Of a stretch of DNA of 64,000 nucleotides, positions 53,642 through 64,000 are shown one piece after another (the stretch's first letter is position 1; every line of letters starts with the position of its first letter). The notes beneath the pieces are model-generated. The model searched no databases. It saw nothing but the letters and a program-made list of their open reading frames with translations, and was not told where the DNA came from. The stretch comes from Chitinimonas koreensis (lineage in GTDB: Bacteria; Pseudomonadota; Gammaproteobacteria; Burkholderiales; Chitinimonadaceae). The translations under genes and the position numbers were made by a program. The DNA lies in NCBI RefSeq assembly GCF_014353015.1, contig NZ_CP060704.1:2009001-2073000 (forward strand), given 5' to 3'.

Positions 53642-53675
53642 CCGAGCTATCGGGTGCGCGCATGAAATTCAAATG

Positions 53676-56600
53676 GTCTCAATTCACAGCCGTCATTACT
53701 GACGGCTGAAACGCAACGCTCCGCTGGATAAAAGAGATGGCGCACAAGTTTCAATTCACAGCCATCATCACTGACGGCTGAAACGTCGTCGATGAACTGG
53801 CACAGGTACAGCTGCGCGTTTCAATTCACAGCCGTCATCACTGACGGCTGAAACGGTCCGCACGGTCGAGCGCGGCTGGGTGCGGCTGTGGTTTCAATTC
53901 ACAGCCGTCATCACTGACGGCTGAAACTCGGCGCGGTCGACCTCGAGCTCGACGATGGGCTGTTTCAAATCACAGCCGTCATCACTGACGGCTGAAACGC
54001 ACCAGCTGGCCGAGTAGCCCCTGGATGCTCCAGTTTCAATTCACAGCCGTCATCACTGACGGCTGAAACTATCCAAGTGCAGCAGGCAGTCATTCTGGAG
54101 GCATGTTTCAATTTACAGCCGTCATCACTGACGGCTGAAACACGACCAACGTGGACTTGATCCGCATCCGAAGCGGTTTCAATTCACAGCGGTCATCACT
54201 GACGGCTGAAACGTCCACGACACGTCGACGCCGTCGACGTCCACGATGTTTCAATTCACAGCCGTCATCACTGACGGCTGAAACCGACGATCACTGCCCG
54301 GCGCAACGTCGCAACGGCGTTTCAATTCACAGCCGTCATCACTGACGGCTGAAACCGATCACACGGGCGAATTTCGCCACGTAGCCGATGTTTCAATTCA
54401 CAGCCGTTATCACTGACGGCTGAAACGCTTTCGCGAGTGGATCGGCGAACGCGTGCTGCAGTTTCAATTCACAGCCGTCATCACTGACGGCTGAAACATG
54501 CGGCAGCCCTTGAGCTGCTGCGCCGCAATCCGTTTCAATTCACAGCCGTCATCGCTGACGGCTGAAACATGTGGACTTCGACAGGGGTCATGCTCGTCTC
54601 CTGTTTCAATTCACAGCCGTCATCACTGACGGCTGAAACCAATCGTGCGTTCGAATCATGAGGGCTGTTCAAAGTTTCAATTCACAGCCGTCATCACTGA
54701 CGGCTGAAACGACCATCAACTACGGCAACGGCAACACCACCGAGTTTCAATTCACAGCCGTCATCACTGACGGCTGAAACTGCGCTGGCCGCCGGCACTC
54801 GAGGCGACAACCTGTTTCAATTCACAGCCGTCATCACTGACGGCTGAAACCGGCAGCACCTGGCCGCCGGCGCGGGTCCACACCAGTTTCAATTCACAGC
54901 CGTCATCACTGACGGCTGAAACCTGCCGACGTTCGCCGTCGCGCCAGGAATGGCCGGTTTCAATTCACAGCCGTCATCACTGACGGCTGAAATCCCAGCG
55001 CAGCGGATCGTTCCAGTGCCGATCGCCGTTTCAATTCACAGCCGTCATCACTGACGGCTGAAACCTGCCGACGTTCGCCGTCGCGCCAGGAATGGCCGGT
55101 TTCAATTCACAGCCGTCATCACTGACGGCTGAAATCCCAGCGCAGCGGATCGTTCCAGTGCCGATCGCCGTTTCAATTCACAGCCGTCATCACTGACGGC
55201 TGAAACCGTCAAGGTGCGCTGCTGGGATTCCGGCCGTGTTGTTTCAATTCACAGCCGTCATCACTGACGGCTGAAACGACGAGACGGCATCGTGATGCGC
55301 GCTCTGCTCGCGTTTCAATTCACAGCCGTCATCACTGACGGCTGAAACAGATGTCCGGCTCCGGGTGGGCCGGCGACAGCAAGTTTCAATTCACAGCCGT
55401 CATCACTGACGGCTGAAACCAACCTTCCGGTCCCGAGATGCCGGTGAGCGGAGTTTCAATTCACAGCCGTCATCACTGACGGCTGAAACTTCCGCAACCT
55501 GCTGCTGTACGCGCCGAACGGCAAGTTTCAATTCACAGCCGTCATCACTGACGGCTGAAACTATCGGTGGCCGGGGTGTAGAGGCCCAGGAACTTGTTTC
55601 AATTCACAGCCGTCATCACTGACGGCTGAAACTCGGGTGGTATTTCGATGGACATGTCACCGTCAAGTTTCAATTCACAGCCGTCATCACTGACGGCTGA
55701 AACCTGTTCCGCCTGAGCAGATCGAGCCGCTGCAGTGGTTTCAATTCACAGCCGTCATCACTGACGGCTGAAACCCTGGATCGGGCCGGTCAATACGTGG
55801 CTGCAATCGTTTCAATTCACAGCCGTCATCACTGACGGCTGAAACTGCCTCGGCCTGCTCCTCGATACCGGACCAGCTCAAGTTTCAATTCACAGCCGTC
55901 ATCACTGACGGCTGAAACGCCGGCTGCGCAACGCGATCGCCGGCGCCTACGTTTCAATTCACAGCCGTCATCACTGACGGCTGAAACGCGCAGTAGTCGC
56001 GGTCGACGTCGCAGCGCGAGCAGTTTCAATTCACAGCCGTCATCACTGACGGCTGAAACAGTGCACCTGCCGGCGGTGAGTACCGGCCGAAGAGTTTCAA
56101 TTCACAGCCGTCATCACTGACGGCTGAAACCCCCGATTCGGCGCGGCCGTGGGCGCGCTCGGAGAGTTTCAATTCACAGCCGTCATCACTGACGGCTGAA
56201 ACAGCGGGCGCTGATGCGGCGGCACCTCACTCGCGGGTTTCAATTCACAGCCGTCATCACTGACGGCTGAAACTAGACCGCGCTGACACCCGCCGAGATG
56301 GTCTGCGCGTTTCAATTCACAGCCGTCATCACTGACGGCTGAAACAAAGGTAGACCGCGCACGAACGGCCTGCAGGCCGTGTTTCAATTCACAGCCGTCA
56401 TCACTGACGGCTGAAACCGTGGCGAACCGCCAGGCGCGCGCCGCGGCCGACGTTTCAATTCACAGCCGTCATCACTGACGGCTGAAACCGCGGCGAAGCC
56501 GGATCGCCTCATGGTGTGGGACACGTTTCAATTCACAGCCGTCATCACTGACGGCTGAAACAGGTGTTGCCCTTTCGGTCGCTGAAATCGCTGCTGTTTC

Positions 56601-59600
56601 AATTCACAGCCGTCATCACTGACGGCTGAAACGAAGCTGCCGCGGCGGTTATTGGGCTTCACCGAGTTTCAATTCACAGCCGTCATCACTGACGGCTGAA
56701 ACCCAATTCCACCTGCCCCAGCACCTCGACGTACTGGTTTCAATTCACAGCCGTCATCACTGACGGCTGAAACACCATCACGCCGGCCATGCTGGCCGAG
56801 ATGGTCAAGTTTCAATTCACAGCCGTCATCACTGACGGCTGAAACCGACGACGGGCAGGCGCTCGGCGCCGGCGCGCTTGTTTCAATTCACAGCCGTCAT
56901 CACTGACGGCTGAAACGACTGGGGGCGCGGCAGTGCGGCCGGTTACATCGCGTTTCAATTCACAGCCGTCATCACTGACGGCTGAAACGGCGATGGCGGC
57001 AAGCGCGCTGCCGGTGATGCAGTTTCAATTCACAGCCGTCATCACTGACGGCTGAAACCTGGAAGGTCTGTTCCTGCGCCTTGCTGAAATTGTTTCAATT
57101 CACAGCCGTCATCACTGACGGCTGAAACCGTCGGCGGCACGATCACGAGCACCGGGACGACGTTTCAATTCACAGCCGTCATCACTGACGGCTGAAACGA
57201 CTATTTCGATCCGGCCCGCCAGCCCATCGACTGGTTTCAATTCACAGCCGTCATCACTGACGGCTGAAACGCCGAGAACGACGCCACCGCGCTGCGGATG
57301 ATCCAGTTTCAATTCACAGCCGTCATCACTGACGGCTGAAACCAGCGAGCTCGGCGAGGCTGCCCTGCTCGCCGTAGTTTCAATTCACAGCCGTCATCAC
57401 TGACGGCTGAAACTCGCGCCCTCGATCGTCGGCGAGCTCGAGTAGTAGTTTCAATTCACAGCCGTCATCACTGACGGCTGAAACACCTGCTGCCGCTCGA
57501 ATACATCGAGCGAGACATGTTTCAATTCACAGCCGTCATCACTGACGGCTGAAACTATGTCTTCGTATCTGTCGGCTTCTTCCGCCGTGTTTCAATTCAC
57601 AGCCGTCATCACTGACGGCTGAAACCTGCGTCGCAACATGGCGCCGCAGCAGGTGTAAGTTTCAATTCACAGCCGTCATCACTGACGGCTGAAACCCTAT
57701 CCCTGGCTCGGCGCCATCACCAATTTCCGGTTTCAATTCACAGCCGTCATCACTGACGGCTGAAACGTTGGTGAGGTCGGCGACGGCACGTCGATTGGCG
57801 AGTTTCAATTCACAGCCGTCATCACTGACGGCTGAAACGCACGCACCTGGCCGAGGTTCGCGCTTTCCTGGTGTTTCAATTCACAGCCGTCATCACTGAC
57901 GGCTGAAACGTCGGTCTGGGACGTGGACCCGCGCGCGGTCACGGTTTCAATTCACAGCCGTCATCACTGACGGCTGAAACCGCACTACGCCTGTCGATGC
58001 CAGCGGGAGTAAAAGTTTCAATTCACAGCCGTCATCACTGACGGCTGAAACTGGGCATGGAAAAGCTGGCGTGCGATTTCAGCTTGTTTCAATTCACAGC
58101 CGTCATCACTGACGGCTGAAACCCTTGAGCCGCCCCGGATGCGGGTCAGATTGCGCCAGTTTCAATTCACAGCCGTCATCACTGACGGCTGAAACGAAAG
58201 AGAGGGATGCTCGCTCACAAGGGTCACGCGTTTCAATTCACAGCCGTCATCACTGACGGCTGAAACGCCATGATCTGGGTTCTCCTTGGTTGGGGTTGGC
58301 TGTTTCAATTCACAGCCGTCATCACTGACGGCTGAAACCCGAACGCCGATCTTGAGAGCGTAATTGATCAGGTTTCAATTCACAGCCGTCATCACTGACG
58401 GCTGAAACGCCTGCAACAGCTGATCCAGTTGATCCCCAATTCGTTTCAATTCACAGCCGTCATCACTGACGGCTGAAACGTCGGCCAGCTGGTTGCAGCC
58501 GTTCTGTTCCCAGTTTCAATTCACAGCCGTCATCACTGACGGCTGAAACACCGTCACCGGCGAATCGGCCTGTGCCAGTCCCGAGTTTCAATTCACAGCC
58601 GTCATCACTGACGGCTGAAACTGCGGAGCTGGGAGCCGCTCGCGCCGCCGCCAGGGTTTCAATTCACAGCCGTCATCACTGACGGCTGAAACCTGGGTCG
58701 ATCCGACCCGACGGCCCGATGACGACGTTTCAATTCACAGCCGTCATCACTGACGGCTGAAACGATTCGGCGCTGTATGGCTGGTGGACCGAAGAGTGTT
58801 TCAATTCACAGCCGTCATCACTGACGGCTGAAACTGGAGTGGCCGCCGAAATCGTAGTTGTTGCTCACGTTTCAATTCACAGCCGTCATCACTGACGGCT
58901 GAAACCGTAGCGCCTCGTCGGCCTTCCGGCGCCAGGTCTGTTTCAATTCACAGCCGTCATCACTGACGGCTGAAACACTTGATTCCTACTACTCGTTCGA
59001 CTTCCGAAAGGTTTCAATTCACAGCCGTCATCACTGACGGCTGAAACCATATCGCTTCTTGGCCGAGAACACCGCATTGATGTTTCAATTCACAGCCGTC
59101 ATCACTGACGGCTGAAACTTCAAATCGCGCGAATACCAAAACCAAGCGCCAGTTTCAATTCACAGCCGTCATCACTGACGGCTGAAACATATGGTCGGTC
59201 TGGCACCTTGTTGGAGAAGTATGTTTCAATTCACAGCCGTCATCACTGACGGCTGAAACTACCTAAACATGAAACAGAAACCACCGCCCGAGAAGTTTCA
59301 ATTCACAGCCGTCATCACTGACGGCTGAAACGCCCGGATGCCACCACTGCCGGGCAGGGTGACCAGTTTCAATTCACAGCCGTCATCACTGACGGCTGAA
59401 ACACAAAATCCTCCAGCCCGCGGCCGACGATAATCGGTTTCAATTCACAGCCGTCATCACTGACGGCTGAAACTCAATCTTCGGCACAACCAAATCTTTC
59501 ATCAATTGTTTCAATTCACAGCCGTCATCACTGACGGCTGAAACGAGAGGGAGCAGCCATGTCCAACATGTCCAACGTGTTTCAATTCACAGCCGTCATC

Positions 59601-62093
59601 ACTGACGGCTGAAACGTGAGGGTGTGAGCATGTGGCCCCTAACACCCGAAGTTTCAATTCACAGCCGTCATCACTGACGGCTGAAACAGGCATCGGCTTT
59701 CCCGCTGGCGAATTTGTCGGTGTTTCAATTCACAGCCGTCATCACTGACGGCTGAAACAATGTCTCAAGCGCTATCGCCGCATTGTCAACAAGTTTCAAT
59801 TCACAGCCGTCATCACTGACGGCTGAAACGCAAGGAGCGAAGACAATGCCTAATCACGCCTGGGTTTCAATTCACAGCCGTCATCACTGACGGCTGAAAC
59901 GAAGCAGTTTCCAACCCACTTTTACGAATACCCTGTTTCAATTCACAGCCGTCATCACTGACGGCTGAAACTTGGCTTCCATCACCGTCCACCTCCGATA
60001 ATCCGTTTCAATTCACAGCCGTCATCACTGACGGCTGAAACCCGCCGCCCAGTGAAATCATCGCCGCACGACAAGTTTCAATTCACAGCCGTCATCACTG
60101 ACGGCTGAAACTATCCGCGCTCGAACTGACATAGCAGGCAGATTGTTTCAATTCACAGCCGTCATCACTGACGGCTGAAACGGCAAGCGCTTTGGCATGA
60201 GCATCAACGCCAATGTTTCAATTCACAGCCGTCATCACTGACGGCTGAAACGACGATCAACCAGCCTAACCAGGGAGATGACGCTGTTTCAATTCACAGC
60301 CGTCATCACTGACGGCTGAAACGCCTGCACGTCGGCGGCTCCCTGTACCTCCGCGGTTTCAATTCACAGCCGTCATCACTGACGGCTGAAACTTCGACAG
60401 TATGCTGAGCCAGGCCCGCGAAAACGTTTCAATTCACAGCCGTCATCACTGACGGCTGAAACGGCCTGGCGCTGGCAATGCGGGGCGAGCTGGCGGTTTC
60501 AATTCACAGCCGTCATCACTGACGGCTGAAACGGCGCAAAGCTGCCAAGCTCGCGGCGATCAAGAAGTTTCAATTCACAGCCGTCATCACTGACGGCTGA
60601 AACGTCCGGTATTCCAGCCTACGGTAATCACCAGTGGCGTTTCAATTCACAGCCGTCATCACTGACGGCTGAAACTTGGTCAAAATTGGTCCGACGTTCG
60701 ACCAGTCAGCAAGTTTCAATTCACAGCCGTCATCACTGACGGCTGAAACGGCGACTACGCGGTGCAATGCTCGCGCACCGGCTGGTTTCAATTCACAGCC
60801 GTCATCACTGACGGCTGAAACGCGGCATGCCGATCGCGTCGGCCAGCTTCCTCATGTTTCAATTCACAGCCGTCATCACTGACGGCTGAAACCGGCGACT
60901 ACCTGGGGGCGTACAGGGAATTCCCGTTTCAATTCACAGCCGTCATCACTGACGGCTGAAACCGGCGCCAGTGCGGCGGGTTTCGACACAGCAGTCGTTT
61001 CAATTCACAGCCGTCATCACTGACGGCTGAAACCGCAATGGCCGGCGACACCGTCGAAATTGCCGAGTTTCAATTCACAGCCGTCATCACTGACGGCTGA
61101 AACATAGGCCGTCAGGGCGACGTCAACCTCATCAATGTTTCAATTCACAGCCGTCATCACTGACGGCTGAAACCTTTCAGATCGCCGGTGAATGTCAGCC
61201 CGCTAAAAGTTTCAATTCACAGCCGTCATCACTGACGGCTGAAACGTAATTTGAAGGACTCCACCATGATCAAGAACCTGTTTCAATTCACAGCCGTCAT
61301 CACTGACGGCTGAAACATTTCGGCAGCGCGGAAGCCCTGGCCGGGGCTGAAGTTTCAATTCACAGCCGTCATCACTGACGGCTGAAACAAGATCAACCGC
61401 AAGGAGAAAACCATGCAACACGTTTCAATTCACAGCCGTCATCACTGACGGCTGAAACTCGAACATCACCCGGAGTGGTCAAGCCGAGCTCGTTTCAATT
61501 CACAGCCGTCATCACTGACGGCTGAAACCGTTCATCACGTGGGCATCGTTTGTCTGCGGCAGTTTCAATTCACAGCCGTCATCACTGACGGCTGAAACGG
61601 CGAACTGCAGGAAGGCCCGGCCGGCGCTCTTGTTTCAATTCACAGCCGTCATCACTGACGGCTGAAACGAAATAGAGGAGATCCATATCATGGCCCGCCA
61701 CTTGTTTCAATTCACAGCCGTCATCACTGACGGCTGAAACCTTCATAGGCCGGGTATCCGAGGGAATTGCAAAGGTTTCAATTCACAGCCGTCATCACTG
61801 ACGGCTGAAACGGTCACGGTGGCCCGGGCGTAGCAGCCGCTGTAGTTTCAATTCACAGCCGTCATCACTGACGGCTGAAACCCTCCACCGTCACGCCCTG
61901 GCCGTGCTTGTAGTCGTTTCAATTCACAGCCGTCATCACTGACGGCTGAAACGGCCGATGTGCGCGATACGCGCAGTTCGGGAGACGTTTCAATTCACAG
62001 CCGTCATCACTGACGGCTGAAACACCGCTGCCGTCGAAGGCGTCGGCGACCAGGTTGTTTCAATTCACAGCCGTCATCACTGACGGCTGAAAC
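53676..62093 (-). CRISPR. CRISPR array, 119 repeats of 37 bp and 118 spacers (hand count)
   Basis: Repeats begin GTTTCAATTCACAGCCGTCA on the plus strand and end TCACTGACGGCTGAAAC. They recur every 70-74 bp, so spacers are about 33-37 bp. The core has a 9-bp perfect stem (CAGCCGTCA with TGACGGCTG) around TCAC. Read on the minus strand, the repeat ends TGAATTGAAAC, like the tail of subtype I-C repeats, although I-C repeats are usually about 32 bp. The cas genes lie to the right on the minus strand, so transcription runs right to left and the newest spacers are at the right. Mutated repeats cluster at the left end (53676, 53748, 53962, 54105, 54176, 54390, 54532, 54957, 55099), as expected for the old end. 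A two-spacer block is duplicated at 54923-55169. Confidence 0.97.
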
Positions 62094-62328
62094 GCCACGC
62101 ATCGAAATGCTTGGCATCGAAGGCATAAATGCCCGTTTTGCGCGAACCTAAGCCACATGTCACTAGCTTGGCCGGATGGGATGGGGATGGATTCGAAGAA
62201 AGCATTGCTTCATCAATGGCTTGCGAGACTGCGCGAACCCTTCAGATGATTGACGGTTGATCCAGGTTCGCGCGAGTCATTCTAGGCCGGCGTACTCGTC
62301 TACTCAACGTGATATGCGCCTGTCCGCT
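62094..62328 (-). promoter_or_regulatory. CRISPR leader
   Basis: The 235-bp gap between cas2 and the first repeat should hold the array promoter and integration signals. Next to the first repeat lie two direct copies of GCATCGAA (62099-62106, 62114-62121) and the palindrome GGCATAAATGCC (62122-62133). GCGCGAACC occurs at 62140-62148 and 62231-62239, and inverted as GGTTCGCGC at 62265-62273. No gene is evident. Confidence 0.75.
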
Positions 62329-62619
62329 TCAAAGCACGAGTGGGCCTTCGAAGTCGGTTGCTCGGAATATGCCGTGTTCCTTGACTTCGCAACCACGGGT
62401 TTCCGCCAGGCGATACAGGCGCAGGTTGTCTTCGGACGGTTCGATTTCTGCCAGCAGTCGCCGTTCCAGATCCTCATATTGCATCTGGTTGACTTGGCAT
62501 TCGAATACCGATTTCTGCACGCGTTGTCCCGTACTTTCGCAGACCTTGGCCACTCGCCGCAGGCGACGGCGGCCTTCGCGCGTCTCGGTGTTCACGTCGT
62601 AGCAGACGATGATCAGCAT
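62329..62619 (-). CDS. cas2: CRISPR-associated endoribonuclease/integrase subunit Cas2, subtype I-C
   Basis: Protein of 96 residues. It forms the structural dimer of the Cas1-Cas2 spacer integration complex. The start MLIIVCYDVNTETREGRRRL is typical, with the first-strand aspartate in CYDV. VAKVCESTGQRVQKSVFECQ follows, and the end EGPLVL matches I-C Cas2 proteins. It lies 9 bp after cas1 on the same strand and is the last cas gene before the leader. Confidence 0.96.
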   Translation of the reverse strand: MLIIVCYDVNTETREGRRRLRRVAKVCESTGQRVQKSVFECQVNQMQYEDLERRLLAEIEPSEDNLRLYRLAETRGCEVKEHGIFRATDFEGPLVL

Positions 62620-62628
62620 GCCGGCGCT

Positions 62629-63657
62629 CTACTTGAATACGAAGGGCAGATAGCCTTCGGTTTCGCCGCGGATCGCCCTAGCCATCAGCCGTGCCTGGAC
62701 CAAGGGCATCAGGCCGAGCGGGATCGCTTCCTTGAACAATGAATGTTGCAAGGCTTCCTGCTTGCGCTCCTGAAAGGCAACGACGATGTCGCGCCGCGCA
62801 TCACCCTCCAGTAGCACGGCGCCTCCCTCGCGTTCGACGAAGCTCGTCGTGTCGATCTGCCTGCGATTGATTAGGCTCAGCGCCAGGCGGTCGGCAAACG
62901 GCCTGAACTCTTCCACCAAATCCAGTGCCAGTGCGGGTCTGCCCGGACGCACCACGTGCAGGAAGCCGAGCTGTGGGTCGAGCCCGGCTGCTTCGCACGC
63001 CGCTCGACAGTCGCTGGTCCACATCGAGTAAAGAAAGGACAGCAAGGCATTGAGCCGATCTCGTGGTGGCCGGCGTGTTCGGCCATCGAAATGGAAGGCG
63101 TCGCGCCGATCCGGGCGGATCAGCAAATTGAATCGGGCGAAGTATTGGCGGGCGGCTTCGCCTTCGAGCCCCCTTACCGTATCGAGGTCGATGGCGCCGG
63201 GTAGCGCACGCAGGCTAGCCGCCAGATCGTTGCCGCCACGCTCGAGCTGCGCGCGTTCCGATTCGCTCTTGGCCTCACGAGCGCCTCGCAACAGAACCTG
63301 CCGCGCATTGCGAATCTTGCCGGCGACGCATGCGTGCGCCGTCATCAGTGCGAAGGCCATTTCCGCGGCTCGTCGGTGCTGAGCTTGTCGCAGCAGGATG
63401 TTGCCGCTCTGTGGTCCTTCCAGTCGCGCCTTGAAACGGCCATTGGCGTCAAGGAGTGTCAGCGTGATGGCCTCTTCCGCAAGTCGATGCATCAGCGGCG
63501 TGGACAGCATGACATGACCAAAGGTGACCACGCCGCTCAGGTGATGCAGCGGTACGCGCAGCCGGGTGTCCTGGCCGACTTCGACGCGCAGCGTGTCGTT
63601 GTCCAGCCGTAGGTAGGCGTCGGGCGTGGTGACGTAAAGCGTGTTGAGCAGTTGCAT
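62629..63657 (-). CDS. cas1: CRISPR-associated endonuclease Cas1, subtype I-C
   Basis: Integrase of 342 residues that inserts new spacers at the leader end. The start at 63657 gives MQLLNTLYVTTPDAYLRLDN, as in I-C Cas1. The metal-site glutamate is in VRGLEGEAARQYFARFNLL, and the catalytic His and Asp in QLGFLHVVRPGRPALALDLV. SRRPP-like RTRRPPRDRLNALLSFLYSM and SLINRRQIDTTSFVEREGGA are further family landmarks. It begins 2 bp after the cas4 stop and ends 9 bp before cas2, so the three are one operon. The longer frame from 63753 runs back through cas4. Confidence 0.96.
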   Translation of the reverse strand: MQLLNTLYVTTPDAYLRLDNDTLRVEVGQDTRLRVPLHHLSGVVTFGHVMLSTPLMHRLAEEAITLTLLDANGRFKARLEGPQSGNILLRQAQHRRAAEMAFALMTAHACVAGKIRNARQVLLRGAREAKSESERAQLERGGNDLAASLRALPGAIDLDTVRGLEGEAARQYFARFNLLIRPDRRDAFHFDGRTRRPPRDRLNALLSFLYSMWTSDCRAACEAAGLDPQLGFLHVVRPGRPALALDLVEEFRPFADRLALSLINRRQIDTTSFVEREGGAVLLEGDARRDIVVAFQERKQEALQHSLFKEAIPLGLMPLVQARLMARAIRGETEGYLPFVFK

Positions 63658-63659
63658 GG

Positions 63660-64000
63660 CTATTCGTCGACCTCGAACAGACGCGCCAGCAATTGCCTTT
63701 GCTGCTCGGGTATCGCCAGCGCCTCGGGTTGGCAGCGATCGCGGAGTGAGCACTCGCGGCAGCGTTCGTCATTGACTGGTGGCGGGAGCCGGCCCGCGGC
63801 GAAGGTGGAGCGGATCGCCGCGGTGCAGTCTTCCACGGCCTGGCGCAAGGTCGTATCGATGCGAACTGGACGGCGTTTCTTCGATCCGGCGTAGAACAGC
63901 GCACCCTCGGTGACGGATCGGCCCGTCATTTCTTCGAGGCAGATCGCCTGAGCCGCCAACTGCAATTCGTCGAAGTCGCGCACGCGGCGACGGCCGTGCT
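63660..64000 (-). CDS. cas4: CRISPR-associated exonuclease Cas4, subtype I-C (C-terminal part)
   Basis: The C-terminal 112 residues are present; the N-terminus lies beyond the right edge. Cas4 trims prespacers and selects for the correct PAM. Visible landmarks are RDFDELQLAAQAICLEEMTG (QxxxY/RecB-type motif region), EGALFYAGSKKRRPVRID, and the iron-sulfur cysteines in NDERCRECSLRDRCQPEALA (C-x2-C-x5-C). These fit the Cas4 of subtype I-C. Interference genes cas3, cas5, cas8c and cas7 would be expected upstream, outside the window. Confidence 0.93.
   Translation of the reverse strand, partial: HGRRRVRDFDELQLAAQAICLEEMTGRSVTEGALFYAGSKKRRPVRIDTTLRQAVEDCTAAIRSTFAAGRLPPPVNDERCRECSLRDRCQPEALAIPEQQRQLLARLFEVDE

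Noticed and set aside
54151..61421. Open frames inside the CRISPR array with a recurring peptide (VSAVSDDGCELK on the minus strand, FNSQPSSLTAET on the plus strand)
   Set aside because: They arise because two or more repeat-spacer units keep frame when the period is a multiple of three. The peptide is the repeat translated, and the spacers between are unrelated.
53676..62093. Self-targeting spacers against genes in this window
   Set aside because: No match was noticed by eye, but an exhaustive comparison is not possible here, so no claim is made either way.

Overview
This 64 kb window is GC-rich bacterial chromosome, densely coding, with short intergenic gaps. Protein style (betaproteobacterial GuaB N-terminus, HemP plus heme receptor, DsbB, PCu(A)C, many chemotaxis and c-di-GMP proteins) suggests a betaproteobacterium, possibly of the Neisseriales/Chitinimonas-like type. 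That placement is inference; there is no rRNA or tRNA gene to confirm it.

Positions 1-4811 hold a Fur-type heme/iron region: a TonB-dependent heme receptor (cut by the left edge), hemP, a VWA protein and a ChaN-like heme-binding lipoprotein. Fur-box-like palindromes lie upstream of hemP and of the ChaN gene. Positions 5071-17467 carry peptidases (S9A, M61), a solute-binding protein, a PepSY membrane protein, a periplasmic copper chaperone, a membrane-anchored phosphoesterase, a thioredoxin-like protein and a SPINDLY-type TPR glycosyltransferase. Positions 17492-22847 hold an SPFH lipoprotein, guaB (frameshifted as sequenced), a patatin, two small lipoproteins (one FlgO-like) and dsbB. Then follow a pair of uncharacterised paralogues, an ABC-F ATPase, an MFS transporter and a second S9 peptidase.

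Positions 30627-40448 are two transport clusters: a MacAB-like ABC exporter with a YIP1 membrane protein, and an RND pump with its adaptor and an unusual TetR repressor with two HTH segments. Divergent from the repressor is a large multi-PAS diguanylate cyclase whose frame is broken three times, each time as if one G were missing. A GT4 glycosyltransferase, a Tat-exported PhoD phosphatase with an alanine-rich insertion, a chemotaxis receptor, an Hsp15/SDR pair and msrB follow.

The right end (53484-64000) is a CRISPR-Cas locus. By my hand count it has 119 near-intact 37-bp repeats and 118 spacers, degenerate repeats at the left end, a leader of about 235 bp, and cas2, cas1 and cas4 (cut by the right edge) on the minus strand. 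The Cas proteins match the subtype I-C adaptation module; interference genes would lie beyond the window. The array reads on the minus strand, with the leader at its right end and oldest repeats beside msrB.

Several families of dispersed palindromic repeats occupy the gaps between genes. I found no insertion sequence, prophage, integrase, rRNA or tRNA. The most notable points are the very long array with an internally duplicated two-spacer block, the four single-base frameshifts, the hairpin between hemP and its receptor, the structured leader of the chemotaxis receptor gene, and the double-HTH TetR.
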